64,000 nucleotides of DNA from Quadrisphaera sp. RL12-1S (lineage in GTDB: Bacteria; Actinomycetota; Actinomycetes; Actinomycetales; Quadrisphaeraceae), in assembly GCF_014270065.1 (NCBI RefSeq), contig NZ_JACNME010000001.1, forward strand, positions 186,001-250,000. Reading direction: 5' to 3'. The position numbers and the translations under genes are program-made. The notes below the pieces were generated by a model that saw only the letters and a program-made list of their open reading frames with translations, did not search any database and had not been told where the DNA came from. This document shows, one piece after another, positions 8,685 through 18,335 of the stretch. Each line of letters opens with the position of its first letter. The stretch's first letter is position 1.

Positions 8685-8687
8685 CCT
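8682..8687 (+). promoter_or_regulatory. Leaderless -10 box for the mutarotase gene
   Basis: TAACCT overlaps the TAA stop of the preceding gene and ends six bases before the ATG at 8694. The interval is CCCCCC, with no Shine-Dalgarno sequence. The gene could therefore be read as a leaderless transcript as well as by read-through. Confidence 0.5.
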
Positions 8688-8693
8688 CCCCCC

Positions 8694-9668
8694 ATGACCG
8701 TCCCCGCGTCCGGTGAGCAGCACGAGATCAGCGCCGGCGCGCTGAGGGCGGTGATCACCGAGGTCGGCGGTGCCCTGCGGTCGTACACCGACGGCGGCCG
8801 CGACCTCGTGGTCCCCTTCGACCAGGCCTCCCCCCGCAAGCACTACCGCGGGTCGGTGCTGGCGCCGTGGCCCAACCGCACCGGTGACGGGCGGTGGACC
8901 TGGCGGGGCGCCGAGCAGCAGCTGGCGCTGACCGAGCCCGACCGCGCGTGCGCCCTGCACGGCCTCGTGTGCTGGCAGCCGTGGGACCTGGTGGAGCGCT
9001 CCGCGGACTCCGTGGTGCTCGGCACCACCGTCTGGCCCCAGGCGGGGTACCCGGGGCACCTGGACCTGCGGGTCAGCTACCGGCTCGTGGAGGAGGGGCC
9101 CGACGCCGGCCTCACGTGGGAGCTGGAGGCCACCGGTGTCGGTGACGTGCCGGCGCCCTACGGCACCTCGATCCACCCCTACGTGGTGGCTGGTCCCGGC
9201 CGCGTGGACGACTGGACCTTCGAGCTGTCCGCGGGCGCGACGCTCGCGGTGGACCCCGACCGCCTCCTGCCGCTGCTCGACGACGCGGGCCGCGAGCAGC
9301 TGCGCCCCGTGGACGGCACCGACCTGGACTTCCGCGGCGGCGCCCCGCTGCGCGGGCGCTCCGTGGACGACGCGTACGCGCAGCTGACCGGCCCCGACGC
9401 CGGCACGGCCCGGGTGCTCGCCCCCGACGGCACCGGCGTGGCCGTGCACTGGGACCCGCAGGACTGCCCCTGGGTGCAGGTGCACACCGCCGACCGGCCC
9501 GAGCCCGAGGACGACCGCGTGGGCCTCGCCGTGGAGCCCATGACCTGCCCGCCCGACGCCTTGCGCACCGGCACCGACCTGCGCGTGCTCGAGCGCGGCC
9601 AGAGCACCCGCTCGTGGTGGCGGATCGAGCCGCTGCGCGCCCCGGCGTCCACCGCGGACCCCTCGTGA
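8694..9668 (+). CDS. Aldose 1-epimerase (galactose mutarotase-like)
   Basis: A 324-residue mutarotase-superfamily protein that interconverts alpha and beta anomers of free sugars. Substrate-binding and catalytic elements are visible: VLAPWPNRTGDG (Asn61-Arg62), ALHGLVCWQPW (His89), the catalytic-histidine segment GTSIHPYVV (His161), and the glutamate segment AVEPMTCPPDA near the C-terminus. This arrangement matches the YihR-like actinobacterial group. No signal peptide. Its stop overlaps the start of the gluconokinase gene by GTGA, so the two are translationally coupled and likely serve hexose/gluconate uptake. Confidence 0.9.
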   Translation: MTVPASGEQHEISAGALRAVITEVGGALRSYTDGGRDLVVPFDQASPRKHYRGSVLAPWPNRTGDGRWTWRGAEQQLALTEPDRACALHGLVCWQPWDLVERSADSVVLGTTVWPQAGYPGHLDLRVSYRLVEEGPDAGLTWELEATGVGDVPAPYGTSIHPYVVAGPGRVDDWTFELSAGATLAVDPDRLLPLLDDAGREQLRPVDGTDLDFRGGAPLRGRSVDDAYAQLTGPDAGTARVLAPDGTGVAVHWDPQDCPWVQVHTADRPEPEDDRVGLAVEPMTCPPDALRTGTDLRVLERGQSTRSWWRIEPLRAPASTADPS

Positions 9669-10165
9669 GCCAGCTGGTGGTGGTGATGGGGGTCTCCGGC
9701 AGCGGCAAGACCACCGTCGCCCAGCTGCTCGCGCAGGACCTCGGCTGGACGTTCGCCGAGGCCGACGACTTCCACCCGCCGGCCAACGTCGCGAAGATGG
9801 AGAGCGGGCACCCCCTCACCGACGAGGACCGGTGGCCCTGGCTGCGCTCCCTGCGCGACTGGGCCGACGAGCGGGCCGAGGCCGGCGAGGACGCCGTGGT
9901 GACGTGCTCGGCGCTGAAGCGCAGCTACCGCGACCTGCTGCGCGGGTCGCGCGCGCGGGTGCGCTTCGTCCACCTCGACGGGCCCCCCGAGCTGCTGGCG
10001 CAGCGCATCGGCGGGCGCACCGGCCACTTCATGCCCAGCTCGCTGCTCGGCTCCCAGCTGGAGGCCCTCGAGCCGCTCGGCGCCGACGAGGACGGCGCGG
10101 TGGTCTCGATCGACGCGACACCGCAGGAGTGCGCCCGCGCCGCCGCTGAGGCGCTCGGGCTGTGA
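9665..10165 (+). CDS. gntK: Gluconokinase
   Basis: A 166-residue P-loop kinase that makes 6-phosphogluconate from gluconate and ATP. The P-loop is GVSGSGKT (residues 9-16), followed by the family hallmark ADDFHPPANVAKMESGHPLTDEDRWPW and by CSALKRSYRDLLR. The length is typical of thermoresistant-type GntK. The start is GTG 9665 overlapping the mutarotase stop; an upstream ATG in the same frame would add a tail unlike the family. The stop overlaps the start of the next gene in the same GTGA manner. Confidence 0.93.
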   Translation: MSQLVVVMGVSGSGKTTVAQLLAQDLGWTFAEADDFHPPANVAKMESGHPLTDEDRWPWLRSLRDWADERAEAGEDAVVTCSALKRSYRDLLRGSRARVRFVHLDGPPELLAQRIGGRTGHFMPSSLLGSQLEALEPLGADEDGAVVSIDATPQECARAAAEALGL

Positions 10166-11598
10166 CCTCGGCGCCCGACGTCCCCGCGGCGCCGCCCCCG
10201 GACCCCGCCGCGGGGTCGCGCAGCCTGCGGCTGCTCGTGGCGTTCGCGGCCGTCGTCGTCGCCGTCGCCGGCCTCAAGGCCTTCTCGGGCAGCATCGGAC
10301 CGGCGTTCCTGGCGGTCGTGCTGGTCATCGTGGTGCACCCGCTCGGCGCCCGCGTCCAGCGCCTGGGCTCCTCTCCGTGGGTGCCGCAGTGGGTGGCCAC
10401 GTGGACCGGGGTGGCCGTCAACCTCGTGGTGGTCTACCTCATCGTGGCGGCGCTGGCGGCGTCGCTGGCCTGGTCGGCGGTGGAGCTGGCCACCACGCTG
10501 CCGCAGTACGCGCCCCAGCTCATCGAGCTGCGCGACCAGCTGCTGGACCTGCTCACCCAGATCGGGCTCAACCAGGCCGAGCTCATCCGGATGATCAACA
10601 GCGCCAACCCCTACGAGCTGCTCGGCTACGCGCAGACGCTCGTCTCGGGCCTGGCGTCGGGCCTGACGGACTTCGCGTTCGTGCTGCTGCTGCTGTTCTT
10701 CCTCGTGCTCGACGCCGCTCCGTTCCCCCGGCTGCTGGACCAGGCCTCCGAGCTGCACCGCGACGCCGTGGAGGCGATGCGCACCTTCGCCTCCGGCACC
10801 CGCCGCTACCTCGTGGTCTCCACCGTCTTCGGCGCCATCGTGGCGGTGCTCGACGTGGTGGCGCTGGTGTACCTGGGCGTGCCGCTGGCGCTGCTGTGGG
10901 GCCTGGTCTCGTTCGTCACCAACTACATCGCCAACATCGGCTTCCTGCTCGGCGTGGCCCCGCCGGCGCTGCTCGCGCTGCTCGCCAACGGGCCGGAGAG
11001 CGCGCTGCTGGTGGTGGTCATCTACACGGTCATCAACGTGGTGATCCAGGGCCTCATCCAGCCCAAGATCGTGGGCGGCGCCGTCGGGCTCTCGGCCACG
11101 CTGACGTTCCTGTCGGTGGTGTTCTGGGGCTTCGTGCTGGGCGGGCTGGGGGCGCTGCTCGCGGTGCCGCTGAGCCTGCTGGCCCGCGCGGTGCTGGTCG
11201 ACGCTGACCCCCGCGCCCGCTGGATGCTCCCCCTGGTCGCCGGCAGCACCCGCGGCGTGCCGGTGCGCCGGCCGGCGCTGGCGCACGTCCCCCGTCCGCA
11301 CCTCCCCCAGCGGCACGCGGCACCGGTCCCCGCGCCCGTCCCCGGGGTCACGACGACGACGGACGCCGCGGCTCCGCCCGCTCCCGTCCCGCCGCCCCCG
11401 CCCGCCCAGCCGGTCGAGCCCGCCCAGACGGTCGAGCAGGTCGAGCAGCCCAGCCCGACGTCGGCCGCCGAGGAGTGGACCGGTGTCCCGGCCGAGCAGG
11501 GCTGGCCGCGCGGGCAGGAGGCGGCTCCTGAGGAGGGGAGCAGCCGTCGCGGGTCCCTCGCCAGGCGGCTGCGCTCCGCCGCTGACCGCCTCCGCTGA
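10162..11598 (+). CDS. AI-2E family transporter (PerM/YdiK-like membrane protein)
   Basis: A 478-residue polytopic membrane protein. Hydrophobic segments near the N-terminus (LLVAFAAVVVAVAGL, PAFLAVVLVIVVHPLG and VAVNLVVVYLIVAALAASLAW) and a second cluster around 170-340 match the eight-helix AI-2E exporter fold. The conserved LVSFVTNYIANIGFLLG and NVVIQGLIQPKIVGG motifs are present. Family members act as exporters or ion/proton antiporters; the autoinducer role is shown for only a few. The last ~110 residues are a proline/alanine-rich cytoplasmic tail ending in basic residues. The start overlaps gntK, completing a mutarotase-gntK-transporter operon. Confidence 0.87.
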   Translation: MTSAPDVPAAPPPDPAAGSRSLRLLVAFAAVVVAVAGLKAFSGSIGPAFLAVVLVIVVHPLGARVQRLGSSPWVPQWVATWTGVAVNLVVVYLIVAALAASLAWSAVELATTLPQYAPQLIELRDQLLDLLTQIGLNQAELIRMINSANPYELLGYAQTLVSGLASGLTDFAFVLLLLFFLVLDAAPFPRLLDQASELHRDAVEAMRTFASGTRRYLVVSTVFGAIVAVLDVVALVYLGVPLALLWGLVSFVTNYIANIGFLLGVAPPALLALLANGPESALLVVVIYTVINVVIQGLIQPKIVGGAVGLSATLTFLSVVFWGFVLGGLGALLAVPLSLLARAVLVDADPRARWMLPLVAGSTRGVPVRRPALAHVPRPHLPQRHAAPVPAPVPGVTTTTDAAAPPAPVPPPPPAQPVEPAQTVEQVEQPSPTSAAEEWTGVPAEQGWPRGQEAAPEEGSSRRGSLARRLRSAADRLR

Positions 11599-11662
11599 CC
11601 GCCCCTCGCGACGATCACGCACCTGCGCGCCACGTCCGCGGGGAGCACTGGGGAGCCTCAGA

Positions 11663-11724
11663 CCCGGTGGGCAGGCTCACGCCCGGTTCCGACCCCGGAA
11701 GCGGGCCTCAGCCTGCCCACCGGG
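11663..11724. terminator. Long inverted repeat between convergent genes
   Basis: A perfect 15-bp stem (11663-11677 with 11710-11724) surrounds a 32-base loop that can form a second small hairpin (CCCGG...CCGGAAGCGGG). A third copy of the word GGCCTGCCCACC follows at 11729-11740. It separates the AI-2E transporter from the convergent YdeI-like gene. Confidence 0.65.
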
Positions 11725-11786
11725 GCCCGGCCTGCCCACCCGGCGGCGCGGCCCGAGGCCCACGGCCCTACGACCGGCGCCGCGCG

Positions 11787-12257
11787 TCAGCGGCGGGGCT
11801 TGCCGGCGGCCAGGGCCTCGGCGGCCTGGGTGACGCGCGAGCTGCGCGTCTCGGCCTTCTTGGCGTCCTCCACCCAGCGCACCCACTCCTTGCGGTGGCT
11901 GGGCGCGAGCCCGTCGAAGAAGGCCGTGGCACCGGCCGCCTCCACGGCCGCGGCGAGGTCGTCCGGGACGGCCAGGGGAGCGGGCGCGGACGCCACCTCG
12001 ACGTCGACGTCCACCTCGTCCCCGGCGGCGAGGCCAGCGGCGGTGCGGTGCTCCGACGACAGCGGGACCATCACCGCGCCGCCCATCGAGCCCGGGGTGG
12101 TGGTCCACGAGTACGGCGCCGAGGTCCCGTCAGCACGCGCCACGGTCACCCGCAGCAGCGGTCGCCTCCCGGCCCCCAGGGCGTCGAGCACGTCGGTGGG
12201 GACCTCGAGACCCGTGGCGTTCCCGCGCGGGTTGAGCACGCTGGTGCGGTACCTCAC
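11787..12257 (-). CDS. YdeI/OmpD-associated family protein with DUF1905 domain
   Basis: A 156-residue two-part protein. Residues about 1-90 (RTSVLNPRGNATGLEVPTDV...GAVMVPLSSEHRTAAGLAAGDEVDV) match the DUF1905 beta-barrel. Residues about 95-150 match the OmdA/YdeI helical region with LAPSHRKEWVRWVEDAKKAETR. YdeI-type proteins are linked to resistance to antimicrobial peptides in enterobacteria; the actinobacterial role is unknown. It is cytosolic by appearance. The start codon is GTG with no clear ribosome site. Monocistronic. Confidence 0.85.
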   Translation of the reverse strand: MRYRTSVLNPRGNATGLEVPTDVLDALGAGRRPLLRVTVARADGTSAPYSWTTTPGSMGGAVMVPLSSEHRTAAGLAAGDEVDVDVEVASAPAPLAVPDDLAAAVEAAGATAFFDGLAPSHRKEWVRWVEDAKKAETRSSRVTQAAEALAAGKPRR

Positions 12258-12327
12258 GCAGCGGATGCTGCCCGGCCACCGCGGCCGCCGTCCAGACCCG
12301 GGGGCCTGGCCGGCTGCCGCGAGGAGG

Positions 12328-12681
12328 TCAGTCGGCCTTCGGCAGGCCCCGGCTGCGACCCCACGCCTCAGCTGCCTCGCTGGCCACCACGACGCCTGCC
12401 GTGACGAGCAGCACCGACGGCCAGGCGCCGATCCGCTTGGCGAGCGGGTGGGACCCGCCCATGGCCGCCGTGTACAGCGCGCCGAGCACCGCGGCGCCCA
12501 GCGGCCCGGTGGTCTTCGCCCAGCGCTTGCCGCACCAGGTCCCGGCCAGGCCGAACAGCGTGCCGCCGACCTCCCGCTTCGTCGCGCGGGCGACGGCGAA
12601 GCCGCCGAGGAGCCCGGCTGCGGCCACGACGGAGGGCCGCAGCAGCAGCCCCGTGCTCGTCGTCGAGCTCTTCTCGCTCAT
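12328..12681 (-). CDS. Small conserved-looking membrane protein downstream of guaA
   Basis: A 117-residue protein I do not recognise. It has about four hydrophobic segments (roughly 14-33, 38-52, 57-75 and 87-104) separated by basic residues, and a charged N-terminus. The ATG lies seven bases after the guaA stop with GGGAG upstream, so it is the last gene of the SURF1-DUF3817-guaA operon. Nothing in it indicates a catalytic role. Confidence 0.7.
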   Translation of the reverse strand: MSEKSSTTSTGLLLRPSVVAAAGLLGGFAVARATKREVGGTLFGLAGTWCGKRWAKTTGPLGAAVLGALYTAAMGGSHPLAKRIGAWPSVLLVTAGVVVASEAAEAWGRSRGLPKAD

Positions 12682-12687
12682 GAGCGC

Positions 12688-14325
<1,638 letters not shown>

Positions 14326-14329
<4 letters not shown>

Positions 14330-14727
14330 GCACGAGCTCCAGGGGTCGGGGACACGGAGGGGCCGGAGCGGCCGGCGCGCACGTCGGCGACCACCCGGCG
14401 CTCGGCCCAGAACGACAGGAACGGCACCACGCCGCACAGCACCAGGACGACGAGGCGCCCGAGCGGCCACCGGAGCTTGCTCCACAGGTCGGCCACCGTG
14501 ATGAGGTAGACGAAGTAGATCCAGCCGTGGGCGGTGGCGACGACCCGCCCCAGCGTGCCGGCGTCGGTGATGACGTAGTTGACGAAGACCTCGACGGTGA
14601 GGACGAGCAGCATCCAGCCGGTGATGAGGGCCATGACCCGGTACCGGGTCAGCGAGGCACCCGGATCGCGGTGGACCCGCGGGGCCGGGGCGCTGGCACC
14701 GCCGCGGCGCTGGTCGGCCGTGCTCAC
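14326..14727 (-). CDS. DUF3817 integral membrane protein
   Basis: A 133-residue small membrane protein of the DUF3817 family. Three hydrophobic helices are visible (about 30-52, 62-82, 90-107). The family features [16 protein letters not shown], a [16 protein letters not shown] segment and [24 protein letters not shown] are clear. Its function is unknown. It overlaps SURF1 upstream and guaA downstream through GTGA junctions, so its synthesis is probably coupled to both. Confidence 0.9.
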
Positions 14728-15620
14728 CGGTGCACCTCGGGGGTCTCGGGCTGGAGGGTCGGACGGGCGTCGGGCACGGCCTCATCCTCCCAGGCCCGCA
14801 GCCCTGCTCGGACCGGCCGGTGGGCCGGCTCCGGCCGTCCGGCGGCAGAGCCGCCGCCCGCGTCGTCGTCCTCTCCACCGGCACCGGCGGCCTCGAGCGC
14901 GGCCAGGCGGCGGTCCTCCAGCTCGTCGGCGTGGCGGTCCTTGACGATCTTCCCCCACATGACCAGGGCGAAGGCGGCGAAGAGCCACCACTGGAAGGCG
15001 TAGGAGAGGTTCTGCGGGTCCAGGCGGGGCACGGGCGCCTCGCTGGGCACGGCGGTCAGGACGCCGCCGGGCCCGCTCGCCGGCACCGAGCCGGCGTCAG
15101 CGACGAGGTACCCGGTGTAGAGGCGGCCCGGCCAGGTGTTGACGAGGTCGCCGGAGCTCACGGCGCGCAGCTGGCCGTCCGGTCCGAGGCCCTCGGGCTG
15201 CTCGGACGGCAGCAGCCTGCCGGTGAGCTGCGCGGCGCCCGTCGGCGCCTCGGGCGCGGGCGCGCCGGCGGGCTGCCAGCCGAGGAGCACCGGCAGCAGG
15301 CCGCCGGTGCTGCCGTCCTGCAGCGCCGCGACCACCCACGTGCCGCTGCGGCCGTCGAGCTCGCGGTCGGGCACCTCCTCCACCGGGAGGTCCGCCCACG
15401 CGCCGCTCACCTCCACGCGCTGGTGGTCCGCGTGCCCGGTGAAGTCGGCCGCCGGCCGCAGCACCTCGCCGATCGGGACCACCGTCTCGGTCGGCGAGAC
15501 CCGCGCGTGCTCCTGGGAGCGCCCCAGCTGCCACTCCCCCAGCAGGGAGAAGACCACCGCCGCGGCCACCATGAGCAGGAGGAGCCCCAGGTTGGCGGGT
15601 CTCAGGGCCGTGCGCAGCAC
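14724..15620 (-). CDS. SURF1 family cytochrome oxidase assembly protein
   Basis: A 298-residue membrane protein of the SURF1/Shy1 family, which assists heme insertion or assembly of aa3-type cytochrome c oxidase. The N-terminal helix ([28 protein letters not shown]) carries the WQLGR signature. The large extracytoplasmic domain has the [12 protein letters not shown] and [15 protein letters not shown] segments, and the C-terminal helix follows [26 protein letters not shown] charged cytoplasmic tail of about 70 residues is longer than in the mitochondrial protein but usual in actinobacteria. The GTG start follows a TAGCCT box by six bases. First gene of the operon leading to guaA. Confidence 0.93.
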   Translation of the reverse strand: MLRTALRPANLGLLLLMVAAAVVFSLLGEWQLGRSQEHARVSPTETVVPIGEVLRPAADFTGHADHQRVEVSGAWADLPVEEVPDRELDGRSGTWVVAALQDGSTGGLLPVLLGWQPAGAPAPEAPTGAAQLTGRLLPSEQPEGLGPDGQLRAVSSGDLVNTWPGRLYTGYLVADAGSVPASGPGGVLTAVPSEAPVPRLDPQNLSYAFQWWLFAAFALVMWGKIVKDRHADELEDRRLAALEAAGAGGEDDDAGGGSAAGRPEPAHRPVRAGLRAWEDEAVPDARPTLQPETPEVHR

Positions 15621-15626
15621 GCCTCC

Positions 15627-15632
15627 AGGCTA
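15627..15632 (-). promoter_or_regulatory. -10 box six bases before the SURF1 start
   Basis: Read on the minus strand, TAGCCT is followed by GGAGGC and then the GTG start. The spacing implies a leaderless transcript, although the GGAGG would serve as a Shine-Dalgarno if transcription began further upstream. Confidence 0.55.
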
Positions 15633-15687
15633 CGGCGCGCGGGACGGTCGACCGTCCCGCGCGGGCCGCGGGGCCAGGAGACCGGCG

Positions 15688-16464
15688 TCAGGAGATGTGG
15701 GAGCCGCCGTTGATGTCGTACGTGGCGCCGGTGATGTACCCGGACTCCTCGCTGAGCAGGAAGGCGAACAGCGCGGCGACGTCCTCGGCGGTGGCCTGTC
15801 GGCCCAGGGGCACGTCGGCGGCCAGCGAGGCCTCCAGCTCGGGGCTGGTCTTGCCGGCGCGGATGTCGGTGGACACGACGCCCGGGGTGACGGAGTTCAC
15901 GGTGACACCGCGGGGGCCGAGCTCGCGGGCCATCGCCCGGGTGAGCCCGAGCACAGCGGCCTTGGCCGCGGAGTAGGGCACGCCGCCGAACACGCCGCCG
16001 CCGCGGATGGCGGAGACCGAGCTCATGGTGACGATGCGGCCGTAGCCGCGCTCGGCCATCCCTGCCGCAGTGCGGCGCGCCACCAGGTAGGTGCCGGTGG
16101 CGTTGACGGCCATGATCCGGTTCCACTCGGCGAGCGTGGTGTCGAAGAAGCGGGTCGGGGAGGTGATGCCGGCGATGGTCGCCAGGCCCGCGATGGCGGG
16201 CATCTCGGCCTCGACGGCCGAGAGCGCCTCGTCGACGGAGGCCTCGTCGGCCACGTCGACCTTGTAGCCGCGCACGACGGCGCCGGTCTCGGCGGCGATG
16301 GCCTCGGCGGTCTCGACGGCGAGGCCGCCGTCGAGGTCGAGGACGGCGACGGCCCAGCCGTCGCGGGCCAGGCGCAGCGCCGTGGCGCGGCCGATGCCGC
16401 GGGGGGAGGCCGCGCCCGTGACGACGGCCGTGCGCGGGGTGGGCTGCGGGGTGGTGGTGCTCAT
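15688..16464 (-). CDS. SDR family NAD(P)-dependent oxidoreductase
   Basis: A 258-residue classical short-chain dehydrogenase. The nucleotide motif is TGAASPRGIG, followed by Asp in VAVLDLDG, which favours NAD over NADP. The catalytic set is Ser at 148-151 (TMSSVSA), Tyr164 and Lys168 (YSAAK), with NAG replaced by IAGI near residue 98. The C-terminal ITGATYDINGGSHIS is typical of the FabG-like subgroup. The ATG at 16464 has GGAGG at the right distance. It is cotranscribed after the TIM-barrel isomerase (62-base gap) from a promoter bearing a GntR-type operator. A sugar-acid or polyol substrate is likely, but unproven. Confidence 0.9.
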   Translation of the reverse strand: MSTTTPQPTPRTAVVTGAASPRGIGRATALRLARDGWAVAVLDLDGGLAVETAEAIAAETGAVVRGYKVDVADEASVDEALSAVEAEMPAIAGLATIAGITSPTRFFDTTLAEWNRIMAVNATGTYLVARRTAAGMAERGYGRIVTMSSVSAIRGGGVFGGVPYSAAKAAVLGLTRAMARELGPRGVTVNSVTPGVVSTDIRAGKTSPELEASLAADVPLGRQATAEDVAALFAFLLSEESGYITGATYDINGGSHIS

Positions 16465-16526
16465 GGTGACCTCCGGCGTCGGTGCGAGTGGACGAGCAGC
16501 GGGACGTGAGTGGCGGTGAGGGCGGG

Positions 16527-17372
16527 TCAGCGGGCGGGGGTGCGCGCCAGCAGGTCGCTGATGAGCTCCCCGGCGGCGAGCGCCGCGGCAGGCCGGTCGG
16601 CGTCGGCGGTGTCGCGCGTCTCCAGCTCCAGGGCGAGGGCGCCGGCGTACCCGGTCTCGTCCAGAGCAGCGACCAGGTCTGCGAAGTCGACCTGCCCGCG
16701 CCCGATGCTGTGGTGGATGTAGCCGGGCTCGGCGTCGCGCAGGTGCACGTGGCGGGTGCGCCCTGCGTGGGCGGCGAGGAACTCGCGCGGGGTGGCGCCA
16801 GAGGCGGTGATGTGGCTCACGTCGCAGACCACCCCGATCGAGGGCGGCAGCTGCGCGAGCAGGGCCGCGGTGCGCTGCAGGTCGTGGGCGAGGCGGAAGT
16901 GGTGCGGTGCCTCGACCCACAGCTCCAGGCCGTGCCGCGCGGCTGCGGCGCCGGCCCGGACCAGCTGGCCGGCGCTGCGCTCGAGGTCGCTGTCCAGGTC
17001 GGTCACCGGCGCGTGGTCCTGGCGGCCGTTGGGCAGCACCAGGGCCCGGGCGCCGATGGTCTGGGCCAGGGTGAGCAGCTGCTCCAGGTGGGCGTCCCGG
17101 GAGCGCTGGGCGGCCTCGTCGAGGACGGCGTTGAGGTCGCCCACGTCGCCGTTGACGGAGACGACGCCCAGGCCGGAGGCCGTCACGACCTCGGCGACGG
17201 CACGCACCGCGGCGTCGTCGAGCTCGTAGGGCACGTGGTCGCAGACACCGGGCAGGGCGCCCAGGTCGATCTGGGTGAAGCCGAGGCCGGCGATGGTGTC
17301 CAGGGCCTCCTGCAGCGGCAGGTGGCGCAGCGTGATGGTCGAGCAGATGACGCGGTGGGCGTCGAGCGACAT
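16527..17372 (-). CDS. Sugar phosphate isomerase/epimerase (TIM barrel)
   Basis: A 281-residue AP-endonuclease-2-type (xylose isomerase-like) TIM barrel. Metal ligands typical of the family are seen: Glu in LWVEAPHHF, Asp-His in VVCDVSHI, His pair in RHVHLRD and the C-terminal Glu in LALELET. Such enzymes isomerise or epimerise keto sugars or act as dehydratases. Start ATG with GAGGAGG upstream; promoter elements TTGACT-17 bp-TAGCAT lie 31 to 59 bases upstream and overlap a palindrome. It heads an operon with the SDR gene and is divergent from the GntR regulator. Substrate unknown; QsuB-type dehydroshikimate dehydratase was considered but the sequence is not close. Confidence 0.85.
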   Translation of the reverse strand: MSLDAHRVICSTITLRHLPLQEALDTIAGLGFTQIDLGALPGVCDHVPYELDDAAVRAVAEVVTASGLGVVSVNGDVGDLNAVLDEAAQRSRDAHLEQLLTLAQTIGARALVLPNGRQDHAPVTDLDSDLERSAGQLVRAGAAAARHGLELWVEAPHHFRLAHDLQRTAALLAQLPPSIGVVCDVSHITASGATPREFLAAHAGRTRHVHLRDAEPGYIHHSIGRGQVDFADLVAALDETGYAGALALELETRDTADADRPAAALAAGELISDLLARTPAR

Positions 17373-17402
17373 GCGGTCCTCCTCGTCGAGGGTGGTGCGA
17401 CG

Positions 17403-17434
17403 ATGCTAGGTGTTCGATTGTTGACAGTCAATCG
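17403..17434 (-). promoter_or_regulatory. Promoter of the isomerase-SDR operon with overlapping GntR operator
   Basis: On the minus strand, -35 TTGACT (17426-17431) and -10 TAGCAT (17403-17408) are 17 bp apart. They overlap an inverted repeat CGATTG-N8-CAATCG (17415-17434) whose core TTGAC-A-GTCAA is palindromic. Binding of the adjacent GntR protein here would block the -35 box. The ten bases TGTTGACAGT (17419-17428) recur before the MHS transporter gene. Confidence 0.75.
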
Positions 17435-17462
17435 TCGCCCCGGCACCCACCCCTTCCGCCGG

Positions 17463-17468
17463 TAGCCT
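17463..17468 (+). promoter_or_regulatory. Leaderless -10 box for the GntR gene
   Basis: TAGCCT ends six bases before the GTG at 17475. No ribosome-binding site is visible. The divergent operator lies about 30 bp upstream, so the regulator could repress or activate its own gene. Confidence 0.55.
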
Positions 17469-17474
17469 CGGCGC

Positions 17475-18179
17475 GTGACCCTCCTCGACGCGCCCGGCCC
17501 CGGACGCCCCTCCGGTCTGCGCCCCGTCGACCGCACCACGCGCCGCGAGCAGATCCTCGAGGTGCTCAGGGCCGCCGTCAGCGACGGCACCCTCGCACCC
17601 GGCGTGCACCTGGCCGAGGTGGAGCTGTCCGAGCAGCTGGGCGTGAGCAGGGGCACCCTGCGGGAGGCGCTGCGCCACCTGCAGCAGGACGGGCTGCTCG
17701 TGCCCGACAACCGCGGCCGGCTCTCGGTGCGCGTGGTCTCCGCCCACGAGGTGGCCGACATCTTCGCCGTCCGCGCAGCCCTCGAGGCCCTGGCCGCCGA
17801 GCAGGTCTGCTCCCGCCAGGACCGCTCGGGCGCGGTCGCCGTCCTCGAGGACCGGCTGGCCGCCATGGCCCAGCCGGCGGCGGACATGGGTGAGCGCGTG
17901 ACGCGGGACCTGGCCTTCCACGAGGCGCTGTGCACGCTCAGCGGCAACGACGTCCTGCACGCCTCCTGGCGCAACGTCTCCGGGCTCGCACGGGCCGCCG
18001 TGACCGCGGCCGGGCCGTCCGCGGCCCTGGCGAACACCGCCGCCGCCCGCCACGCCCCCCTCGTGGCCCTGGTCCGCGACGGAGACGGCGAGGGGGCGCA
18101 GCGCTTCCTGCGCCAGCACATGGCCGAGGCGGCGCAGAACCTGCTCACCCAGATGGGCGACGGCTCCACGCCCTCCTGA
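17475..18179 (+). CDS. GntR-family (FCD/FadR-type) transcriptional regulator
   Basis: A 234-residue regulator. The winged helix-turn-helix spans about residues 20-85 (TRREQILEVLRAAVSDGTLAPG and LSEQLGVSRGTLREALRHLQQDGLL). The FCD ligand-binding domain follows, with VFAVRAALE, DLAFHEALCTLSGN and the terminal HAPLVALVRDGDGEGAQRFLRQHM segments. FCD domains usually bind small organic acids through a metal site. It sits between an isomerase-SDR operon and an MHS transporter gene, both preceded by TGTTGACAGT, so it is the obvious regulator of the set. Probably leaderless. Confidence 0.92.
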   Translation: MTLLDAPGPGRPSGLRPVDRTTRREQILEVLRAAVSDGTLAPGVHLAEVELSEQLGVSRGTLREALRHLQQDGLLVPDNRGRLSVRVVSAHEVADIFAVRAALEALAAEQVCSRQDRSGAVAVLEDRLAAMAQPAADMGERVTRDLAFHEALCTLSGNDVLHASWRNVSGLARAAVTAAGPSAALANTAAARHAPLVALVRDGDGEGAQRFLRQHMAEAAQNLLTQMGDGSTPS

Positions 18180-18249
18180 GCGCCTCCCCGGCACTCACCC
18201 CACAGGCCACCCCCTGGTGACGACGCAGCACGACGATCTTCCTCCGTCT

Positions 18250-18263
18250 TACTGTTGACAGTA
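18250..18263 (+). promoter_or_regulatory. GntR-type operator upstream of the MHS transporter
   Basis: TACTGT-TG-ACAGTA is a perfect 6-2-6 palindrome. It contains TGTTGACAGT, identical to the sequence in the isomerase/GntR intergenic region. It starts 70 bases past the GntR stop and 86 bases before the transporter ATG. No good -10 box can be paired with its TTGACA. The rest of 18180-18335 shows nothing recognisable except the ribosome site AAGGAGA. Confidence 0.7.
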
Positions 18264-18335
18264 GAACGCTGGACCGGGCAGTCTCTGCTCCGCCGCTGGA
18301 TGAGCCGCGGCCCCGTCGCATCGAAGGAGATCGAC

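Noticed and set aside
9925-11622. 565-codon open frame opposite gntK and the AI-2E transporter gene
   Set aside because: Composition is extreme (Arg, Gly, His, Asp runs) and the opposite-strand genes are well supported.
18255-18335. Upstream GTG start for the MHS transporter
   Set aside because: It would begin inside the operator palindrome and add 27 residues unlike the family. ATG 18336 has AAGGAGA at a good distance.
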